Shown here: piece after piece, positions 9,266 to 18,990 of the stretch
Numbering within the stretch: the first letter of the stretch is position 1
Layout of the letters: each line of letters begins with the position of its first letter
From: DASQFQ01 sp963730115
Lineage (GTDB): Bacteria; Actinomycetota; Thermoleophilia; Solirubrobacterales; Solirubrobacteraceae
Length of the DNA: 64,000 bases
Direction: 5' to 3'
Assembly (NCBI GenBank): GCA_963730115.1
Contig: CAVSQM010000004.1
Span: 682,001 to 746,000 of the forward strand
Program-made: the position numbers and the translations under genes
The notes under the pieces: model-generated
Seen by the model: the letters and a program-made list of their open reading frames with translations, nothing else
What the model was told of the DNA's origin: nothing
Databases searched by the model: none

Positions 9266-11269
9266 ATGGAGGAGAGCGCGCCGGTCGGCGTGCACCTGGT
9301 GGGCAGCGTCCCGCTCGGGAGCGCCGAGGAGGTCTTCCGCCGCGTCGCCGACGCGCTGGGCGACCGCGTCCGCCGCCTGCCCGACGGCGAGACCGGCGCC
9401 CGCTCCGACTGGATCGTCTGGCAGTACCCGCTGTTCAGCTCGCTGCCGGAGTTCGAGATCGGCCCGCCGGGCGCCTCGTCGTACCGCGCGCTCCCGCAGC
9501 TGCGGCTGCGCACCGGCGAGGACGCGAGCGGGATGGCCTTCGAGGAGCTCGGCTACGCGTCGGCGGCGATGGAGTCCTACCGCACGTTCGCGCGGCTCAA
9601 GCGCGACGGGGCGATCCCGCCGGCCTGTCGCTTCCTCGTCTCGCTGCCGACGCCGCTCGCGCCGGTCAGCGCGTTCGTGGCGCTCGACTACCAATCCGAG
9701 CTCGAGCCGGTCTACGAGGCGCAGATGCGCGCGGAGGTCGAGCGCATCCTCGGCGCCATCCCCGCCGACCAGCTCGCGATCCAGTGGGACGCGCGGTACG
9801 AGTTCGCGATGCTGGAGGGCGCGATCGCGGTCTGGTTCGAGGACGTGCGCGCCGGCGTCGTCGAGCGGCTGCTGCGGCTCGCCCGCATGGTCCCCGCCGC
9901 CGTCGAGCTCGGCTTCCATCTCTGTTACGGCGACGACGAGCACGGCCACTTCGCCGAGCCCGCCGACGCCGGCAAGCTCGTGGGCGTCGCCAACGCGCTC
10001 GCCGCCACGCTCGACCGCCCGCTCAACTGGATCCACATGCCGGTGCCGCACGAGCGCGACGACGACGCCTACTACGCCCCGCTGGGCGAGCTGCGGCTGC
10101 CGCCGGAGACCGAGCTCTACCTCGGGCTGCTGCACGCGGGCGACGACGGCGCAGAGCGCCGGATCGAGGCGGCGCGCCGGTACGTCGGGTCGTTCGGCAT
10201 CGCCACCGAGTGCGGCTGGGGCCGCGGCGGCGCCGCCGCGGTCGATGGGCTGCTGGCCCTGCACCGCGAGCTCAGCGCGCCGCTGCCCGACGGTGCCGAT
10301 CCGCCGGCCGCCTTCGCGTGGCCGGAGGGCTTCGTGCGGGTGCCGGACGAGGACTGGACGAACCGCGACATCGACGAGGCGGGCATCGCCTACGACCACG
10401 TCGACGCCCACGGCTGGTACCGCAACCTCGACCTCACCGTCGAGGATCTCGCGCGCGAGCTGCGCGACGGCGACCGGCTGCTCGACTACTCCGGCGGCAC
10501 CGGCATCCTGCTCGACCGCCTGCGCCTGCGGGTGTTCGACCGCCGCGTCGGGGTCGCGATCGTCGACGCGTCGGCGAAGTTCCTCCGCGTCGCGCTCGAG
10601 AAGTACGGCGCGGACCCGCTCGTGGCGCTGCGGCTGCTGCGCTACCTGCGCGACGAGCGGCGGCTGCAGACGCTCGACGAGGTGCTCGACCTCGAGTTCG
10701 ACGCGCTCGCGTGCACGAACGCGGTCCACCTCTACCCCGACCTCGAGGAGACGCTCGGCACCTGGATGCGCGCGCTGCGCCCCGGCGGCGGCGTGTTCAT
10801 CAACTCCGGCAACATCCGCAATCCGCGCGCGAAGCCCGCCGAGTGGATCCTCGACGAGACGGTGTGGGTCATCAACGACCTCGCCGAGGGGCTCGTGCGG
10901 AGCGATCCGCAGTACGTGCACTACCGCGAGGCGGTCGACGACAGCGAGCGGATGAAGGAGCACGCGGAGTACCGCAACCGCGTGTTCGTGCCGCCGCGGC
11001 CGCTCGACTTCTACCTCGACGCGCTGATCGCCGCGGGCTTCGAGGTGCTCGACGTGCGCGAGGAGACGATCGAGGCGCGGGTCAGCGAGTGGTTCGAGTT
11101 CCTCAGCGCCTACCACTACGCGGTGCTGGGCTGGGTCGGCGGCTCCGACCCCACCCCGGGAGCGCTCCGCGACCGCCTCCACCTGATCCGCCACGCGATG
11201 GAGACGCTGTTCGGCGGTCGCCCCGCCTTCAACGCCTGCTGGACCTACATCACCGCGAAGAAGCCCTGA
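9266..11269 (+). CDS. Two-domain protein: MetE-like (methionine synthase II) barrel fused to class I methyltransferase
   Basis: 667 residues from ATG 9266 (GTG 9230 would add 12). Residues ~5-340 follow the cobalamin-independent methionine synthase barrel: HLVGSVPLGS at the start, HLCYGD with H218 and C220, and TECGWGRGG with C316, the positions that bind zinc in MetE. Residues ~370-667 form a Rossmann methyltransferase with LLDYSGGTG (406-413) as motif I and a MRALRPGGGVFINSGN post-motif. MetE itself moves a methyl group from methyl-tetrahydrofolate to a zinc-bound thiol; here the barrel could supply or use a thiol methyl group in concert with the second domain. That is inference. The true substrate is unknown. 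Confidence 0.75.
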   Translation: MEESAPVGVHLVGSVPLGSAEEVFRRVADALGDRVRRLPDGETGARSDWIVWQYPLFSSLPEFEIGPPGASSYRALPQLRLRTGEDASGMAFEELGYASAAMESYRTFARLKRDGAIPPACRFLVSLPTPLAPVSAFVALDYQSELEPVYEAQMRAEVERILGAIPADQLAIQWDARYEFAMLEGAIAVWFEDVRAGVVERLLRLARMVPAAVELGFHLCYGDDEHGHFAEPADAGKLVGVANALAATLDRPLNWIHMPVPHERDDDAYYAPLGELRLPPETELYLGLLHAGDDGAERRIEAARRYVGSFGIATECGWGRGGAAAVDGLLALHRELSAPLPDGADPPAAFAWPEGFVRVPDEDWTNRDIDEAGIAYDHVDAHGWYRNLDLTVEDLARELRDGDRLLDYSGGTGILLDRLRLRVFDRRVGVAIVDASAKFLRVALEKYGADPLVALRLLRYLRDERRLQTLDEVLDLEFDALACTNAVHLYPDLEETLGTWMRALRPGGGVFINSGNIRNPRAKPAEWILDETVWVINDLAEGLVRSDPQYVHYREAVDDSERMKEHAEYRNRVFVPPRPLDFYLDALIAAGFEVLDVREETIEARVSEWFEFLSAYHYAVLGWVGGSDPTPGALRDRLHLIRHAMETLFGGRPAFNACWTYITAKKP

Positions 11270-11302
11270 GGTTTCGTCCGGCGCTGCCGTCAGGCTGCGC
11301 GC

Positions 11303-12085
11303 GTGTCTCCGGCCGCACGGACGCTCCGAGCCGTCGTCGTCGCCGCGCTCGTCGCGGGGTTTGCCTATGCGTGGGGTCCGGAGGGGTTCTGGGCCTGCGT
11401 GCCCGGCGCGCTGGTGCTGGCGAGCGCCGAGCCGTCGGCGCGGGCGGCGGTCGCCTCGGCCGCGCTGGTGGTGCTGTGCGCCGCGCTCGCCGCGCCACCG
11501 CCGGTGATGCCGGCCGCGGTGGTCGTGCCCGCCAGCCTCGGCGTGCTGCTGGCGCTGCGGGCCCGGCTCGAGCGCGAGCGCGACGCGATGCGGCGCTTCG
11601 CGCTGCGCGACCCGCTGACCGGGCTCGCCAACCGCCGCGCGCTCGACGAGCGGCTCGGCTACGAGATCGCCCGCCACACCCGCCAGGGCGAGTCGTTCGC
11701 AGTCCTCGCGCTCGACCTCGACGGGTTCAAGGCGGTCAACGACCGCTTCGGGCACGACGCCGGCGACGAGCTGCTGTGCGACGCGGGGCAGGCGCTCGTC
11801 GGCGCGGTGCGCGCGCAGGACACGGTGGTGCGCCTCGGCGGCGACGAGTTCTGCGTGCTCGCGCCGCAGACCGGCGCAGCGAGCGCCGAGCACCTCGTCG
11901 AGCGCGTGCGCGAGGCGCTGGCCGGCGTCACCGCCGGGCTCAGCGGTCTGAGCGCGAGCATCGGCACCGCGGTCTTCCCCGCCGACGGCACGACGCCGGA
12001 GGCGCTGCTGGCCGCCGCCGACGAGGCCGCGTACGAGGCCAAGCGCCAGACGCGCAGCCGCCGCACGCAGCGCCGCGCGGCGTGA
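11303..12085 (+). CDS. Membrane-anchored diguanylate cyclase (GGDEF)
   Basis: 260 residues from GTG 11303. The first ~85 residues hold three or four hydrophobic helices, then a linker helix rich in Arg/Glu, then a complete GGDEF domain: DPLTGLANRRALDERL, ALDLDGFKAVNDRFGHDAGDELL and GGDEF at 179-183. An RxxD product-inhibition site (RAQD) lies exactly five residues before GGDEF, so feedback inhibition by cyclic di-GMP is expected. No EAL domain is present. It is coupled by a GTGA overlap to the YihY-like gene. Confidence 0.92.
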   Translation: MSPAARTLRAVVVAALVAGFAYAWGPEGFWACVPGALVLASAEPSARAAVASAALVVLCAALAAPPPVMPAAVVVPASLGVLLALRARLERERDAMRRFALRDPLTGLANRRALDERLGYEIARHTRQGESFAVLALDLDGFKAVNDRFGHDAGDELLCDAGQALVGAVRAQDTVVRLGGDEFCVLAPQTGAASAEHLVERVREALAGVTAGLSGLSASIGTAVFPADGTTPEALLAAADEAAYEAKRQTRSRRTQRRAA

Positions 12086-12921
12086 CCCTCGCGCGCCGCT
12101 GGCTCGACCGCGTCGAGCTGACGACCGTCCGCGCGTGCGTCGAGTTCGTCGACGACCGCGGACACCGCGACGCCGCGCAGATCGCGTTCTTCGCGCTGCT
12201 CTCGTTCATCCCGCTGGCGCTACTGCTGGTCGGCGCCTTCGGGCTCGCGTTCGACGAGGACGAGGTGCGCAAGCGCGTGATCGACACCGTCTTCGACCAC
12301 GTCCCGCTCGCGCGCGAGGCCGACCGCGCGCAGCTCCAGTCCGCGATCGACGAGGCGCTGCGCGGCGCCGGGCAGCTCGGGCCCGCCTCGATCCTGCTGC
12401 TGGTCGCGGCCGCCACCGGGATCATGGGCGCGCTGCGGCACGCGATCAACGAGGCGTGGGACATCCACACGCGCCCGCCGCTGCTGTGGCGCAAGCTGCT
12501 CGATCTCGCGCTCGTCGTCGGTGGCACCGTCGTGCTCGCCGCCGCGGCGCTGCTGGAGCGCGTCGGCGACGCGCTGCCGTGGCTGCTGACGGCGCTCGTC
12601 GTGCTCTTCCTCTACCGCTGGCTGCCCGACCCGCGCCCGAAGACGCGCGAGATCTGGCCGGGCGCGCTCGTGGCCGTCCTGCTGCTCGAGGTCGTGCGCG
12701 ACGCGCTCGAGCTCTACTTCGAGGACCTCTCCGACTTCGGCGCGCTGTACGGCTCGCTGGGTGCGCTGATGGCGCTGCTCGTGTTCGTGTTCGCCGCCGC
12801 CAACGTGCTCGTCTTCGGGGCCGAGTTCGCCTCCGAGTGGTCGCGGCTGCCGCCGCCGGAGGAGACCCGCGAGACTGTGGCCCGTGGGCACGCGCGCGTC
12901 CGCCGCGCGCTCCGGCTCTAG
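12082..12921 (+). CDS. YihY/UPF0761 (BrkB-like) integral membrane protein
   Basis: 279 residues from GTG 12082, overlapping the previous TGA in GTGA. AAQIAFFALLSFIPLALLL, the ALRHAINEAWD segment and the late DFGALYGSLGALMALLV(F) helix are family hallmarks; six transmembrane helices are predicted by eye. The family was once called RNase BN by mistake and has no assigned function. A longer frame upstream in the same phase is antisense-type noise through the fusion gene. Confidence 0.88.
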   Translation: MTLARRWLDRVELTTVRACVEFVDDRGHRDAAQIAFFALLSFIPLALLLVGAFGLAFDEDEVRKRVIDTVFDHVPLAREADRAQLQSAIDEALRGAGQLGPASILLLVAAATGIMGALRHAINEAWDIHTRPPLLWRKLLDLALVVGGTVVLAAAALLERVGDALPWLLTALVVLFLYRWLPDPRPKTREIWPGALVAVLLLEVVRDALELYFEDLSDFGALYGSLGALMALLVFVFAAANVLVFGAEFASEWSRLPPPEETRETVARGHARVRRALRL

Positions 12922-12923
12922 GC

Positions 12924-13797
12924 ATGCACGTCGTCCTGCTCCTCATCCTGCTCCTCAGCCGTCGCCGGCTGCGGCGGCGACGACGTGCGCGACCGCGTCG
13001 ACGCCGCACGCGAGCGCGTGGAGCGCGAGGTCGAGGCGCGCTACGAGCGCGCCCGCGACGAGTTCGAGGAGCGCCGCGAGCGCTTCGGCGACCGGATCGA
13101 GCAGGTGCTCGACGACATCGAGCGGGCCGTACCGCGCGCCGAGCGCACCAGCCCGACCGTGCGCTCGCGCGGCCGCAACGAGCCGCAGACCATCGACGCC
13201 TTCCTCACCGACGTGCTCGAGGACGTCGACAGCTACTGGACCAGGACGTTCAGGGCCTCGAACCTGCCCCCGCCGCGCGTCCGCTACGTCTGGGTCCCGC
13301 CCGCCGCACGCGTGCTGACCGGCTGCGGCGACGAGGCGGACGACCGCGCCGCCTTCTACTGCCCCGCCGACGACACGATCTACGTCGCGCAGCGCTTCGC
13401 CGCCGACCTCTACAACGGCGTCATCCGCGGCCTCCCCGGCGAGTCGTCCGGCGGCCGCGCGGCAGGCGACTTCGCCGTCGCCTACGTGCTCGCGCACGAG
13501 TACGCGCACAACCTGCAGCAGGAGCTCGGCATCTTCGACAACCGCGTCACGTCGTCGGCGAAGCCGTTCGAGCTGCAGGCCGACTGCTTCGCGGGCACGT
13601 GGGCGCACTCGGTGTTCGAGCAGGGCGACCTCCAGCCCGGCGACCTCGAGGAGGCGACCAACGCCGCGCTCGCCGTCGGCGACTTCGACGTCGGCAACGC
13701 CCAGCACCACGGCCGGCCGCAGGAGCGCCGCGACGCGCTGCTGGCCGGCTTCGAGAGCGGCGACCCGTCCGTCTGCGCGCGCTACCTCGGGAGCTAG
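12924..13797 (+). CDS. Neutral zinc metallopeptidase lipoprotein (YpfJ family), signal peptide in a shifted frame
   Basis: The continuous frame from GTG 12985 gives 270 residues: a charged coiled coil (~1-60), then a YpfJ-type zinc peptidase with LAHEYAHNLQ (HExxH at about 171-175), FELQADCFAGTWA supplying the downstream ligand, and a QHHGRPQERRDAL tail. Just upstream the codons read VAGCGGDD, the end of a lipobox, but in that frame no start exists. ATG 12924 opens a hydrophobic leader (MHVVLLLILLL) one base out of phase. Removing one base near 12956 joins them into a perfect lipoprotein signal peptide. I therefore infer a one-base insertion and an envelope-anchored peptidase. Substrate unknown. 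Confidence 0.78.
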
Positions 13798-14762
13798 GCG
13801 GCGGCGCGCGCGAAGCGCTCGGAGAGCGCCTGCAGGTGCGCGACCAGCTCCGGCGGCTCGTGCACCTCGAAGTCGCACCCGAGCATCGAGAGGCGCGCCG
13901 CGAGCCACTCGAGGTTGTCGTCGCCGGTGCGGTATTCGCAGCGGTCCTCGCCGAGCGGCTCGAACGGGCCGGCCCAGCGCGGCAGCCGCTTGCGCAGCTC
14001 CTCAGCCGAGGCGTGCAGCGTGAGCCGTGCCTCGTAGCGGTTGGGCCGCGCCGACAGGCTCTGGGAGACGTAGGACGCAGCGTCCTTGGCCGGCAGCTCG
14101 CGCGGCTGGAAGCGGCCGCTGACGTGCGGGCGCGAGAGCCGGTCGACGCGGAACGTGCGCCAGTCGCCGCGCCCGCAGTCCCACGCCACGAGGTACCAGC
14201 GGCGGCCGACGTTGACGAGCGCGTTCGGCTCGACCTCGCGGCGGGTCTTCTCGCCCTCGCGCGCCTCGTAGCCGAAGCGCAGCTTCTCGTGGTCGCGGCA
14301 CGCCGCCGCGATCAGCGTCAGCACCTGCGGGTCGGCCGTCGGCCCGCCGCCGCGATCAAGCGTCATCGTCGCCGCCCCCAGCGCCTGCACGCGCCTGCGA
14401 AGGTGCGTGGGCAGCACCTGCTCGAGCTTGACGAGCGCCCGCACCGACGTCTCCTCGATCCCGGTCACCGATGCGCGCGCCGCGGTGCGCAGCCCGACCG
14501 CGATCGCGATCGCCTCGTCGTCGTCGAGCAGCAGCGGCGGCAGCGCGGTGCCGGCGGCGAGCCGGTAGCCGCCCGCCGGCCCGGTCAGCGACTCGACCGG
14601 ATAGCCGAGCTCGCGCAGGCGGTCGACGTCGCGCCGCACCGTGCGCCCGGACACGTCGAGCCGGTCGGCCAATTCCTGGCCCGCCCAGTCGCGGCGCGTC
14701 TGCAGCAGCGACAGCAGGGTCAGCAGCCGGGAGGAGGTGGTGTGGTCACCCACACTCTTCAT
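13794..14762 (-). CDS. WYL-domain transcriptional regulator (YafY family)
   Basis: 322 residues from ATG 14762; GTG 14753 with an AGG ahead is also plausible. An N-terminal HTH_11 winged helix (TSSRLLTLLSLLQTRR, LADRLDVSGRTVRRDVDRL) is followed by the WYL ligand-sensing domain (WYLVAWD, WRTFRVDRL) and a C-terminal WCX-like extension. WYL proteins sense nucleotides or oligonucleotides and control DNA-damage, defence or transport genes. It is divergent from a DrrAB-type exporter with 53 bp between starts, so it probably regulates that exporter and itself. An extremely long antisense frame running on past the start is not a gene. Confidence 0.87.
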   Translation of the reverse strand: MKSVGDHTTSSRLLTLLSLLQTRRDWAGQELADRLDVSGRTVRRDVDRLRELGYPVESLTGPAGGYRLAAGTALPPLLLDDDEAIAIAVGLRTAARASVTGIEETSVRALVKLEQVLPTHLRRRVQALGAATMTLDRGGGPTADPQVLTLIAAACRDHEKLRFGYEAREGEKTRREVEPNALVNVGRRWYLVAWDCGRGDWRTFRVDRLSRPHVSGRFQPRELPAKDAASYVSQSLSARPNRYEARLTLHASAEELRKRLPRWAGPFEPLGEDRCEYRTGDDNLEWLAARLSMLGCDFEVHEPPELVAHLQALSERFARAAA

Positions 14763-14815
14763 CCTGCCGGAGATTGAGGACAGAAACTGACCTAAATGGT
14801 CGGGAGGATTCACGA

Positions 14816-15804
14816 ATGCATCCCTCCCCCCAGCGATCGAGGTCAGCGGCCTCGTCAAGTCGTTCGGCGACGTGCGCGCGCTCGACGGCGTGGACCTCGC
14901 GGCCGCCCCCGGCACCGTCCTCGGCGTGCTCGGCCCCAACGGGGCCGGCAAGACGACGACGGTCCGGATCCTCTCGACCCTCCTCTCCCCAGACGCCGGC
15001 AGCGCTCGCGTGGCCGGCCTCGACGTGGTCCGCGAGGCCGCGCAGCTCCGCTCCCGGATCGGCCTCGCGGGCCAGTACGCCGCGGTCGACGACCACCTGA
15101 CCGGGCTCGAGAACCTCGTCATGGTCGGCCGCCTGTACGGCGAGCGCCGGCGCGACGCCCGCGCGCGCGGGCACGAGCTGCTCGAGCGCTTCGGCCTCGC
15201 CGACGCCGCCGACCGCGTGGCGAAGACGTACTCCGGTGGCATGCGCCGCCGGCTCGACCTGGCGGCCGCGCTCGTGGCGCGCCCGCCGGTGCTGTTCCTC
15301 GACGAGCCGACCACCGGCCTCGACCCGCGCAGCCGGGTCGACCTGTGGGAGACGATCGAGGAGCTCGTCGCCGACGGCACGACCGTCCTCCTGACCACGC
15401 AGTACCTCGACGAGGCCGACCGGCTCGCCGACCGCATCGCGGTGATCGACCACGGCCACGTGATCGCCGACGGCACCGCCGACGAGCTCAAGGCCCGCGT
15501 CGGCGGCGAGCGCCTGGAGGTCCACCTCCGCGACGAGACCGAGGCGATGGAGGCCGCCTGGGCGCTCGGCGGCATGGCCGACGAGCAGCCCCAGATCGAC
15601 GGCAGCTCGGTGCGGCTGCCGGTCGAGCCCGGCGGCGGCGCGATCATGGAGGCGGTCCGCCGCCTCGACGAGGCGAAGCTGACGGTCGACGACGTGGCGA
15701 TCCGCCGCCCGACGCTCGACGACGTCTTCCTCGCCCTCACCGGCCACCAGGCCGAGCCGCAGGACGAACGCAACGGCGAGCCCGAGCTGGAGGTGGTCGC
15801 ATGA
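14816..15804 (+). CDS. ABC transporter ATP-binding subunit, DrrA type (frame break in a C6 tract)
   Basis: The continuous frame starts at GTG 14872, but that would remove the first beta strands. ATG 14816 sits eight bases after a strong GGGAGG, and its peptide (MHPSP) would join AIEVSGLVKSFGD if one C were added to the C6 run at 14826-14831. I therefore place the start at 14816 with a one-base deletion. Walker A GPNGAGKTT, signature YSGGMRRRLD, Walker B FLDEPTTGLDP and a C-terminal DrrA-type regulatory tail are intact. The family powers drug or lipid export. It overlaps its permease by 4 bp. Confidence 0.85.
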
Positions 15805-16565
15805 CCCGTCTCGCATCCGACGCGCTGGTGATGGCCGAGCGCAACCTCGTGCGGCTCCCGCGCGCCCCCGACCTGCTGATCGGCTTCACGATCCAGCCGG
15901 TCATGTTCGTGCTGCTGTTCGTCTACGTGTTCGGCGGCGCGATCAGCACGCCGGGCTACGACTACGTCGACTTCCTGATCCCCGGGATCATCGTCCAGAA
16001 CATCGCGTTCGGCGGGTTCGTCACCGCGCTCGGGCTGGCCGAGGACCTCAACAAGGGCCTGATCGACCGCTTCCGCTCGCTGCCGACCGCGCGCGCCTCC
16101 GTGCTCGCCGGCCGCACGCTGGCTGACGTGCTGACCAACACGCTGTCGATCGGCGTGCTGCTCGTGACCGGGCTGATCATCGGCTTCAACTTCGACGCCA
16201 CCGCGCCCGAGATCCTCGCCGGCGTCGGCCTGCTGCTGCTGTTCGGCTTCGCGTTCTCGTGGATCTTCGCGCTGATCGGGATGTCGGTCTCCTCGCCCGA
16301 GGCGGCCAACGGGGTCGGCTTCACGCTGATCTTCCCGATCACGTTCATCTCCGCGGCGTTCGTGCCGGTCGAGTCGATGCCGAACGGCCTCCAGCAGGTC
16401 GCCGAGGCGAACCCGATCACGGTCGTCGTCGACGCGATGCGCGCCCTCTGGCTCGACGCGCCGGCGGGCGACAGCATCTGGGGCGCGGTGGCGTGGTCGG
16501 TCGCGCTGATCGCGATCTTCGCCCCGCTGGCGGTCGCCAAGTACCGCAAGACGGCGACCCACTAA
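15801..16565 (+). CDS. ABC-2 type permease subunit, DrrB type
   Basis: 254 residues from ATG 15801, sharing ATGA with the ATPase stop. Six hydrophobic helices are visible, with the ABC-2 signature NLVRLPRAPDLL at the N-terminus, VDFLIPGIIVQN before helix 2 and FRSLPTARASVLAGR in the cytoplasmic loop. With the ATPase it forms a two-gene exporter, commonly for hydrophobic drugs or lipids. The WYL regulator opposite is the likely controller. Confidence 0.9.
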   Translation: MTRLASDALVMAERNLVRLPRAPDLLIGFTIQPVMFVLLFVYVFGGAISTPGYDYVDFLIPGIIVQNIAFGGFVTALGLAEDLNKGLIDRFRSLPTARASVLAGRTLADVLTNTLSIGVLLVTGLIIGFNFDATAPEILAGVGLLLLFGFAFSWIFALIGMSVSSPEAANGVGFTLIFPITFISAAFVPVESMPNGLQQVAEANPITVVVDAMRALWLDAPAGDSIWGAVAWSVALIAIFAPLAVAKYRKTATH

Positions 16566-18484
16566 CGCTCGGGGCGGAACGCGATCAACAGCACCCGGAG
16601 CACGAGCACGAGCGCGACGAGGAGCAGGTTGTACCCCAGGACATCGAACAGGCTCGTCGTCGTGCTCACCTCCGGGCCGCCTGCGGTGCCGAGCAGCAGC
16701 ACGCCCATCAGGCCGAGCGCCGCGCCCAGGAACGCGAGCACGGCCTGATGGAGCAGCGTCGTCACCACTCGGCGGTCGCGCTGGTCGGCGAACAGCCGCA
16801 CGCTGACCGCGAGCCGCCCGTCCTCGACCGCGGCCGCGATGCGGTCGAGGCGGTGCGGTACGCGGCGCAGCACCGGCAGCAGACCGAGCAGCTCGTCGGC
16901 CGCCGCCTCGCGCAGCTGCGCCGGGCGCAGCGCCCGCTGCAGCTCGGTGGCGGCGAAGCGCCGGGACTCCTCGATCAGGTCGAAGCCGGGCGCCACCAGC
17001 GCGAGGCTGCCCTCGAGCGCGGCCAGGCAACGGAACACTGCGGCGACGTCGGGCGGCACGGCCAGGCCGAAGTCGGCGACGACGTCGAACAGGTCGGTGA
17101 ACATCTCGAGCGACGCCGCGCCGGGGCCGAGGTGGCGCGCGGCGAACTGCCCGACCGCGCGCTCGAGCCGCCGCTCGTCGAGCTCGTCGGGGCGGCCGGC
17201 GATGTCGAGCAGCGCGTCGCGCAGCCCGACGCCGTCGCGGCGCTCCACGGCGACGAGCAGGTCCTGCAGCGCCGCGCGGAGCCCGGCGTCGAGCCGGCCG
17301 ACCGAACCGAAGTCGACGAGCGCGAGGCCGCCGTCGCGCAGGACCATCACGTTGCCCGGGTGCGGATCGGCGTGGAAGACGCCGTCGCGGGTGATCTGCA
17401 GCAGGACGTCGTCGAGCAGCTCGCGCGCGAGCGCCGTGCGGTCGACGCCCGGCCGCGCCAGCAGCGCCTCGGCGCGGCCGAGCGGCAGCCCGTCGAGGTG
17501 GTCGAGCACGAGCACGCGCCGACCCGACAGCGCCTCGTGCACGGCGGGCACGGGCAGGCGCCCGGCGGCGGCCGCGGCGCGCAGGTTGCGCGCCTCGACG
17601 CGGAAGTCGAGCTCCTCGCGCATCGCGCGGGCGAAGCCGGTGGCCAGCTCGGTCACGTTGAGGCCGCGCACCACCTGCGGCTCGATCGTCGAGAGCGCGT
17701 GCGTGCCCCGCGCGCCGCGGGCGTCGATCACGCGCGCGAGACGGGCGACGATGTCGAGGTCGCGCTCGATCCCGGGCTCGATGCCCGGGCGCTGGACCTT
17801 GACCACGACGTCGGCGCCGCCGCGCAGCCGCGCCCGGTGCACCTGCGCGACCGAGGCCGCCGCCAGCGGCGCGCGCGCGAACGCCTCGAACACGCTGTCG
17901 ACCGGCGCGCCCAGCTCGTCCTCCAGCACGCGCTCGACCGCCGGCCACGGCGCCGGCGCCGCCTCGCTCTGCAGCCGGTCGAGCTCGTCCATCAGCTCGG
18001 GGCCGAGCAGGTCGGGCCGGGTCGAGAGCAGCTGGCCGAGCTTCACGAAGGTGGCGCCGCCCTCCTCGAGCGCCTCGCGGACGGCGCGGGCGCGGACGGC
18101 CGGCGAGCGCCGCGCCGTCGTGCGCGCCCGGAGGGCGAGCGCTCCGACCTGCACGTACCTGCGGGTGCGCCCGAACCGCCGCCGCAGCCCACCCGCCCCA
18201 CGCGACCGCGGCCCGCTCGGCAGCACCGCCTCCGCGAGCGCGAGCACCACCATGGCGACGAGCACGGCGAGCCCGAGCAGGGCCGAGCCGAGCGCCGCGC
18301 CGTCGACGGGCTCGGTGATCGCGGTGCCGGCGAGCGCCGCCGCCACGTAGCCGACCACCGCGGCCACGAGCATGCGCGTGGCGCTGACGCGCAGCCCCAG
18401 CAGCCGCCGCGACGTCACCGCCAGGCCCGCGAGCACCGCCACGCCGAGCGTCAGTCCGGACAGCAGCTCCAGGCTCTCGGGCAT
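16562..18484 (-). CDS. AarF/UbiB-family atypical kinase, membrane protein
   Basis: 640 residues. Two or three N-terminal hydrophobic helices are followed by the ABC1/UbiB kinase-like core: EEGGATFVKLGQLLSTRPDL (the KxGQ helix), APLAAASVAQVHRARL (the A-rich loop that replaces a P-loop), VVVKVQRPG with the nucleotide-binding Lys, VFHADPHPGN and LVDFGSVG. Two more membrane helices end the protein. Family members bind ATP/ADP and support isoprenoid-lipid or quinone biology at the membrane; actinobacterial roles are mostly unproven. It overlaps the exporter permease by 4 bp, tail to tail. Confidence 0.88.
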   Translation of the reverse strand: MPESLELLSGLTLGVAVLAGLAVTSRRLLGLRVSATRMLVAAVVGYVAAALAGTAITEPVDGAALGSALLGLAVLVAMVVLALAEAVLPSGPRSRGAGGLRRRFGRTRRYVQVGALALRARTTARRSPAVRARAVREALEEGGATFVKLGQLLSTRPDLLGPELMDELDRLQSEAAPAPWPAVERVLEDELGAPVDSVFEAFARAPLAAASVAQVHRARLRGGADVVVKVQRPGIEPGIERDLDIVARLARVIDARGARGTHALSTIEPQVVRGLNVTELATGFARAMREELDFRVEARNLRAAAAAGRLPVPAVHEALSGRRVLVLDHLDGLPLGRAEALLARPGVDRTALARELLDDVLLQITRDGVFHADPHPGNVMVLRDGGLALVDFGSVGRLDAGLRAALQDLLVAVERRDGVGLRDALLDIAGRPDELDERRLERAVGQFAARHLGPGAASLEMFTDLFDVVADFGLAVPPDVAAVFRCLAALEGSLALVAPGFDLIEESRRFAATELQRALRPAQLREAAADELLGLLPVLRRVPHRLDRIAAAVEDGRLAVSVRLFADQRDRRVVTTLLHQAVLAFLGAALGLMGVLLLGTAGGPEVSTTTSLFDVLGYNLLLVALVLVLRVLLIAFRPER

Positions 18485-18595
18485 GGTCCGGCCACGCTAC
18501 GTGCGCCCCGGCCGGGCGGCGAGCCAGCGAGCCACCGGCGGGACCTGCGGCTAGCCCCACTGTGGAGCCGCCGACACGCTGGAACCATCAAGTCC

Positions 18596-18958
18596 ATGGT
18601 TCGGACGGTGCTCGTAGTCGACGATCATGCGAGGTTCAGGGAGCTCGCGCGTGAGCTGCTCGAGGATTGCGGCTACGCGGTCGTCGGCGAGGCGGACGAC
18701 GGCGCGTCGGCGCTGCGGGCCGCAAGAGACCTGCATCCCGACGCGGTGTTGCTCGACGTGCACCTGCCCGACATGGACGGCTTCGCGGTTGCCGCGGCGC
18801 TGGCCCGGGAGGAACCGGCGCCGCGGGTCGTCCTCACGTCGGCCGACGTCGACGAGGCGGTCGGCTCGCTGGTGCGGCGCGCGGGCGCGCTGCGGTTCGT
18901 GGCCAAGGAGGCCCTCGCGGGCGCTCGGATCCAAGCCCTCTGGGACCCCGGCCAGTGA
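18596..18958 (+). CDS. Stand-alone response-regulator receiver domain
   Basis: 120 residues, a single CheY-like domain: VVDDHARFR with the acidic pair, the phospho-acceptor D54 in LLDVHLPDMDG, TSADVDE and the FVAKEAL lysine. There is no output domain. It lies 32 bp before a LuxR-type regulator and its kinase, so it may be a phosphate sink or a second target for that kinase. Confidence 0.87.
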   Translation: MVRTVLVVDDHARFRELARELLEDCGYAVVGEADDGASALRAARDLHPDAVLLDVHLPDMDGFAVAAALAREEPAPRVVLTSADVDEAVGSLVRRAGALRFVAKEALAGARIQALWDPGQ

Positions 18959-18990
18959 GGAGTAGCGTTCCCGAACGGGAGGCTCGTCAG

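Noticed and set aside
9218..11893. 891-residue minus-strand frame
   Set aside because: Shadow of the MetE/methyltransferase fusion; composition and lack of domains.
14763..18560. Continuation of the WYL frame to 1588 residues
   Set aside because: Antisense to the ABC exporter; all recognisable domains end at the WYL start.
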